A DNA stretch of 64,000 nt from Proluteimonas flavola. Its GTDB lineage: Bacteria; Pseudomonadota; Gammaproteobacteria; Xanthomonadales; Xanthomonadaceae. Shown one piece after another: positions 62,088 through 64,000 of this stretch (position 1 is its first letter; the number at the start of each line of letters is the position of its first letter). The stretch lies in NCBI RefSeq assembly GCF_021191705.1, contig NZ_JAIWPU010000004.1, positions 1 to 64,000 on the forward strand, in the 5' to 3' direction. Made by a program: the position numbers and the translations under genes. The notes under the pieces are model-generated. The model saw only the letters and a program-made list of their open reading frames with translations, made no database searches and had not been told where the DNA came from.

Positions 62088-62642
62088 ATGACAAGCGCCC
62101 GTGGTCCCCGTCTCGAACTCGCCGTCGGTGCATTCCTGCTGCTCGCGCTCGCCTCGCTGCTGGTGCTGGCGATCGCCTCGACCAACGGCCAGTTCGGCTT
62201 CAGCCGCGGCGGCACCTACGCGCTCACCGCCCGCTTCAGCAATCTCGGCCAGCTGCGTCCCAACGCGCCGGTCAAGGTGGGCGGCGTGACCATCGGCCGC
62301 GTGACCGGCATCGATCTGGATCCGGTGCGCTTCGATTCGATCGTCTCGATGAAGATCGAGGACCGTTTCAACGAGATCCCGGCCGACACCTCGGCGGCGA
62401 TCCTCACCGGCGGCCTGCTCGGCGAGAGCTACATCGGCCTGTCGGTCGGTGGCGATCTCGAAGTGCTGCAGCCGGGCGAGGAGATCGCGTTCACCTCGCC
62501 GGCGGTGGATCTGATGCAGATGGTCGGCAAGTACATGTTCGGTGGCGGCGGCGAAGGTGCCGACGCCGCCCAGCCAGCCGCGCCCGAAGCCGGCATCGCG
62601 TCGCCCGACGCGCCCCACAGTGACGAAGGAGTCCTTCCATGA
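62088..62642 (+). CDS. mlaD: MCE-domain substrate-binding protein MlaD
   Basis: This encodes 184 residues: one N-terminal transmembrane helix (about 10-32), a periplasmic MCE domain (about 38-118; YALTARFSNLGQLRPNAPVK and VGGVTIGRVTGIDLD) with the pore-loop region GGLLGESYIGL, and a variable Gly/Ala/Pro tail. MlaD hexamers bind lipid between MlaFE and MlaC. The ATG is preceded by AAAGGTG. Its stop overlaps the mlaC start (ATGA). Confidence 0.94.
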   Translation: MTSARGPRLELAVGAFLLLALASLLVLAIASTNGQFGFSRGGTYALTARFSNLGQLRPNAPVKVGGVTIGRVTGIDLDPVRFDSIVSMKIEDRFNEIPADTSAAILTGGLLGESYIGLSVGGDLEVLQPGEEIAFTSPAVDLMQMVGKYMFGGGGEGADAAQPAAPEAGIASPDAPHSDEGVLP

Positions 62643-63310
62643 TCCGTATGCCCCTGATCCGTCGCGCCCTGCCGCTCGCCCTCGCTGCCGCGCTGGTGCT
62701 GCCCGCCGCCGCGTTCGCGCAGGCCCGCCCGGCCGCCGCGCCCGCCGCCAGCACCGCGCAGGCCGGCTCGCCGAGCCAACTGGTGCTCGGCAACACCGAG
62801 CGCGTGCTCACGACGCTGGAATCGCGTCGCGCCGAGTTCACCCGCGACCGCGCCGCGCTGCAGACCTTCATCGATGGCGAATTCAACACCATGTTCGACC
62901 GCGATTATGCGGCGCGGCAGGTGCTGGGCCGCCACGGCCGCGGCGCGTCGGATGCCGACGTCAAGGCCTTCGGCGATGCGCTGGCCGAGAACCTGATGCG
63001 CAGGTACGGCTCGTCGCTGCTGGACTTCAACACCCAGCTGCGCGTGCGCATCAAGTCCGAGGCCCCGCTGCCGCGTGGCCTCGGCGTGCGCGTGTCGAGC
63101 GAACTGCTGCGCAGCGGCGGCGAGCCGATTCCGGTCGACTACCTGATGCGCCAGAGCGGCGGCACCTGGAAGGTGTTCGACGTGATGGTCGAAGGCGTGT
63201 CGTTCGTGCGCACGTTCCGCGAGCAGTTCGATACGCCGCTGCAGCGCACGTCCATCCAGCAGGTCGCGCGCGAACTGCGCAGCGGCCAGATCCAGGCGAC
63301 CGCCGAGTGA
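62639..63310 (+). CDS. mlaC: Periplasmic phospholipid shuttle MlaC
   Basis: This encodes 223 residues with a signal peptide (1-28, AAAFA-Q). The mature MlaC/Ttg2D domain (about 45-220) carries lipid between MlaA at the outer membrane and MlaD at the inner membrane. Signatures are FIDGEFNTMFDRDYAARQVL, GDALAENLMRRYGSSLLDF, IPVDYLMRQSGGTWKVFDV and GVSFVRTFREQF. It is translationally coupled to mlaD upstream and mlaB downstream. Confidence 0.94.
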   Translation: MIRMPLIRRALPLALAAALVLPAAAFAQARPAAAPAASTAQAGSPSQLVLGNTERVLTTLESRRAEFTRDRAALQTFIDGEFNTMFDRDYAARQVLGRHGRGASDADVKAFGDALAENLMRRYGSSLLDFNTQLRVRIKSEAPLPRGLGVRVSSELLRSGGEPIPVDYLMRQSGGTWKVFDVMVEGVSFVRTFREQFDTPLQRTSIQQVARELRSGQIQATAE

Positions 63311-63597
63311 TGGGCACGGCCGCGGCTTCGGTCCGGCGCGACGGCGATGCGCTGGCGTTCGCCGGCGATGTCGTCGCCGCATCGGTGCCGGCGCTGTGGT
63401 CGCAGGCGCAGGCCGGTCGCGCCGGCACCGCGCGGCTGGACCTGTCCGCCGTCACCACGCTCGACAGCGCCGGTCTCGCCCTGCTGGCCGAACTCGCCGG
63501 CGGTGGCGCGTTGGCGGTCGCCGGCAACCCGCCAGGCCTGGCCGAACTGTGCCGGGCCTATCGTTTGACGCCGACGCTGGCCTACGTGTCCGCGTGA
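63310..63597 (+). CDS. mlaB: STAS-domain protein MlaB
   Basis: This encodes 95 residues, a single STAS domain with the typical TARLDLSAVTTLDSAGLALL (conserved Asp-Ser) region. MlaB binds MlaF in the cytoplasm and stabilises the transporter. The ATG overlaps the mlaC stop by one base (TGATG). Its position as the last gene of the FEDCB set, and its size, support the call. Confidence 0.9.
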   Translation: MGTAAASVRRDGDALAFAGDVVAASVPALWSQAQAGRAGTARLDLSAVTTLDSAGLALLAELAGGGALAVAGNPPGLAELCRAYRLTPTLAYVSA

Positions 63598-63635
63598 GCC
63601 TCCCACCCACCCCGGCCCCCCACGGGATTCCGACG

Positions 63636-64000
63636 ATGTCGAGCCTTGCCCCGTTCCGTTTCCTGCTGCCGCTGATCGCGTCCGCAGCGCTCGTCGCCTG
63701 CGCCGGCACCGGCGCCCCCCGGGACCGCGTGCCTTCGCCGGTGGCGGAGACGGTCGGCGCGCCCGCGCCTGCGATCGCCGACGTGCCCACCGCCGCGGAT
63801 GCCGACGCCGCCGACGTGCCGGCCGCGCCCGACACCGGCGTGGTCATCGAAGCCTTCGACGATGCCGCACGTGTGGCCGGCGACGCATCGCCAGCCAGTG
63901 GCACGCCGACCGATGCCGAGCTCGACTACGCCGCGCTCTACGGCGAGCCGGTCTACGACCCGGTCTACGATCCCACCCTGCCCGAAGCCGCGCAGATGCC
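63636..64000 (+). CDS. mlaA: MlaA (VacJ)-like lipoprotein, N-terminal part, runs off the window
   Basis: Only the first 121 residues are in the window. A lipoprotein signal (lipobox LVAC, Cys about 22) is followed by an Ala/Asp/Pro-rich spacer and YAALYGEPVYDPVYDPTLP. That pattern, together with its place 38 bp after mlaB, matches the outer-membrane MlaA lipoproteins of Xanthomonadaceae, which remove misplaced phospholipid from the outer leaflet. The VacJ domain itself lies beyond the edge, so the call rests on position and the N-terminal pattern. Confidence 0.75.
   Translation, partial: MSSLAPFRFLLPLIASAALVACAGTGAPRDRVPSPVAETVGAPAPAIADVPTAADADAADVPAAPDTGVVIEAFDDAARVAGDASPASGTPTDAELDYAALYGEPVYDPVYDPTLPEAAQM

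Overview
The window is high-GC DNA from a gammaproteobacterium. Gene content (egtB-egtD, a DUF1190 protein beside a glutathionylspermidine-synthase-like enzyme, recC-recB-recD, mlaFEDCB followed by an mlaA-like lipoprotein) and several dispersed intergenic inverted-repeat families point to the Xanthomonadaceae/Lysobacteraceae (Lysobacter or Luteimonas type). The genus is inference. No rRNA, tRNA, CRISPR array or intact insertion sequence was seen.

Left part (0.3-28.6 kb), mostly housekeeping. It holds an ergothioneine cluster (egtB, egtD, a DUF3253 protein, a DUF938 methyltransferase), an exported TPR-like protein, a MAPEG/HAD pair, an M28 peptidase lipoprotein, a repeat-built periplasmic protein, gpmI-envC, argS with a SPOR-domain gene, a TauE/SafE transporter, folE, dbpA and a nitroreductase. 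An alcohol-oxidation unit follows: aldehyde dehydrogenase, adhP-type alcohol dehydrogenase and a DUF779 protein. It is divergent from a sigma-54 activator, and the shared gap carries a near-consensus -24/-12 promoter plus palindromic activator sites.

Middle part (28.6-46.3 kb), accessory. After a LysR/SDR divergon come a 466-residue membrane protein, a 1217-residue protein with no signal peptide and an OmpA-like C-terminus, and a 318-residue protein of no known family. An orphan barstar homologue follows. Next are two pairs that look like effector plus lipoprotein: an HExxH metallopeptidase with an overlapping lipoprotein gene, and a class-3 lipase with an ankyrin-repeat lipoprotein. A low-GC cassette lies between an RHS remnant and an IS630 transposase remnant. 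A 228-bp near-perfect palindrome sits between two of these genes. The stretch reads like an island of interbacterial-competition genes, which is inference from gene pairing and domains.

Right part (46.4-64 kb). A second LysR/SDR divergon, an NTP/NDP-antiporter-like transporter and a scrambled rhuM remnant lead into recC, recB and recD on the minus strand. Dispersed palindromic repeats lie in frame inside both recC and recD. The window ends in the phospholipid-transport operon mlaF-mlaE-mlaD-mlaC-mlaB and the start of an mlaA-like gene, with another repeat element lodged between mlaF and mlaE.
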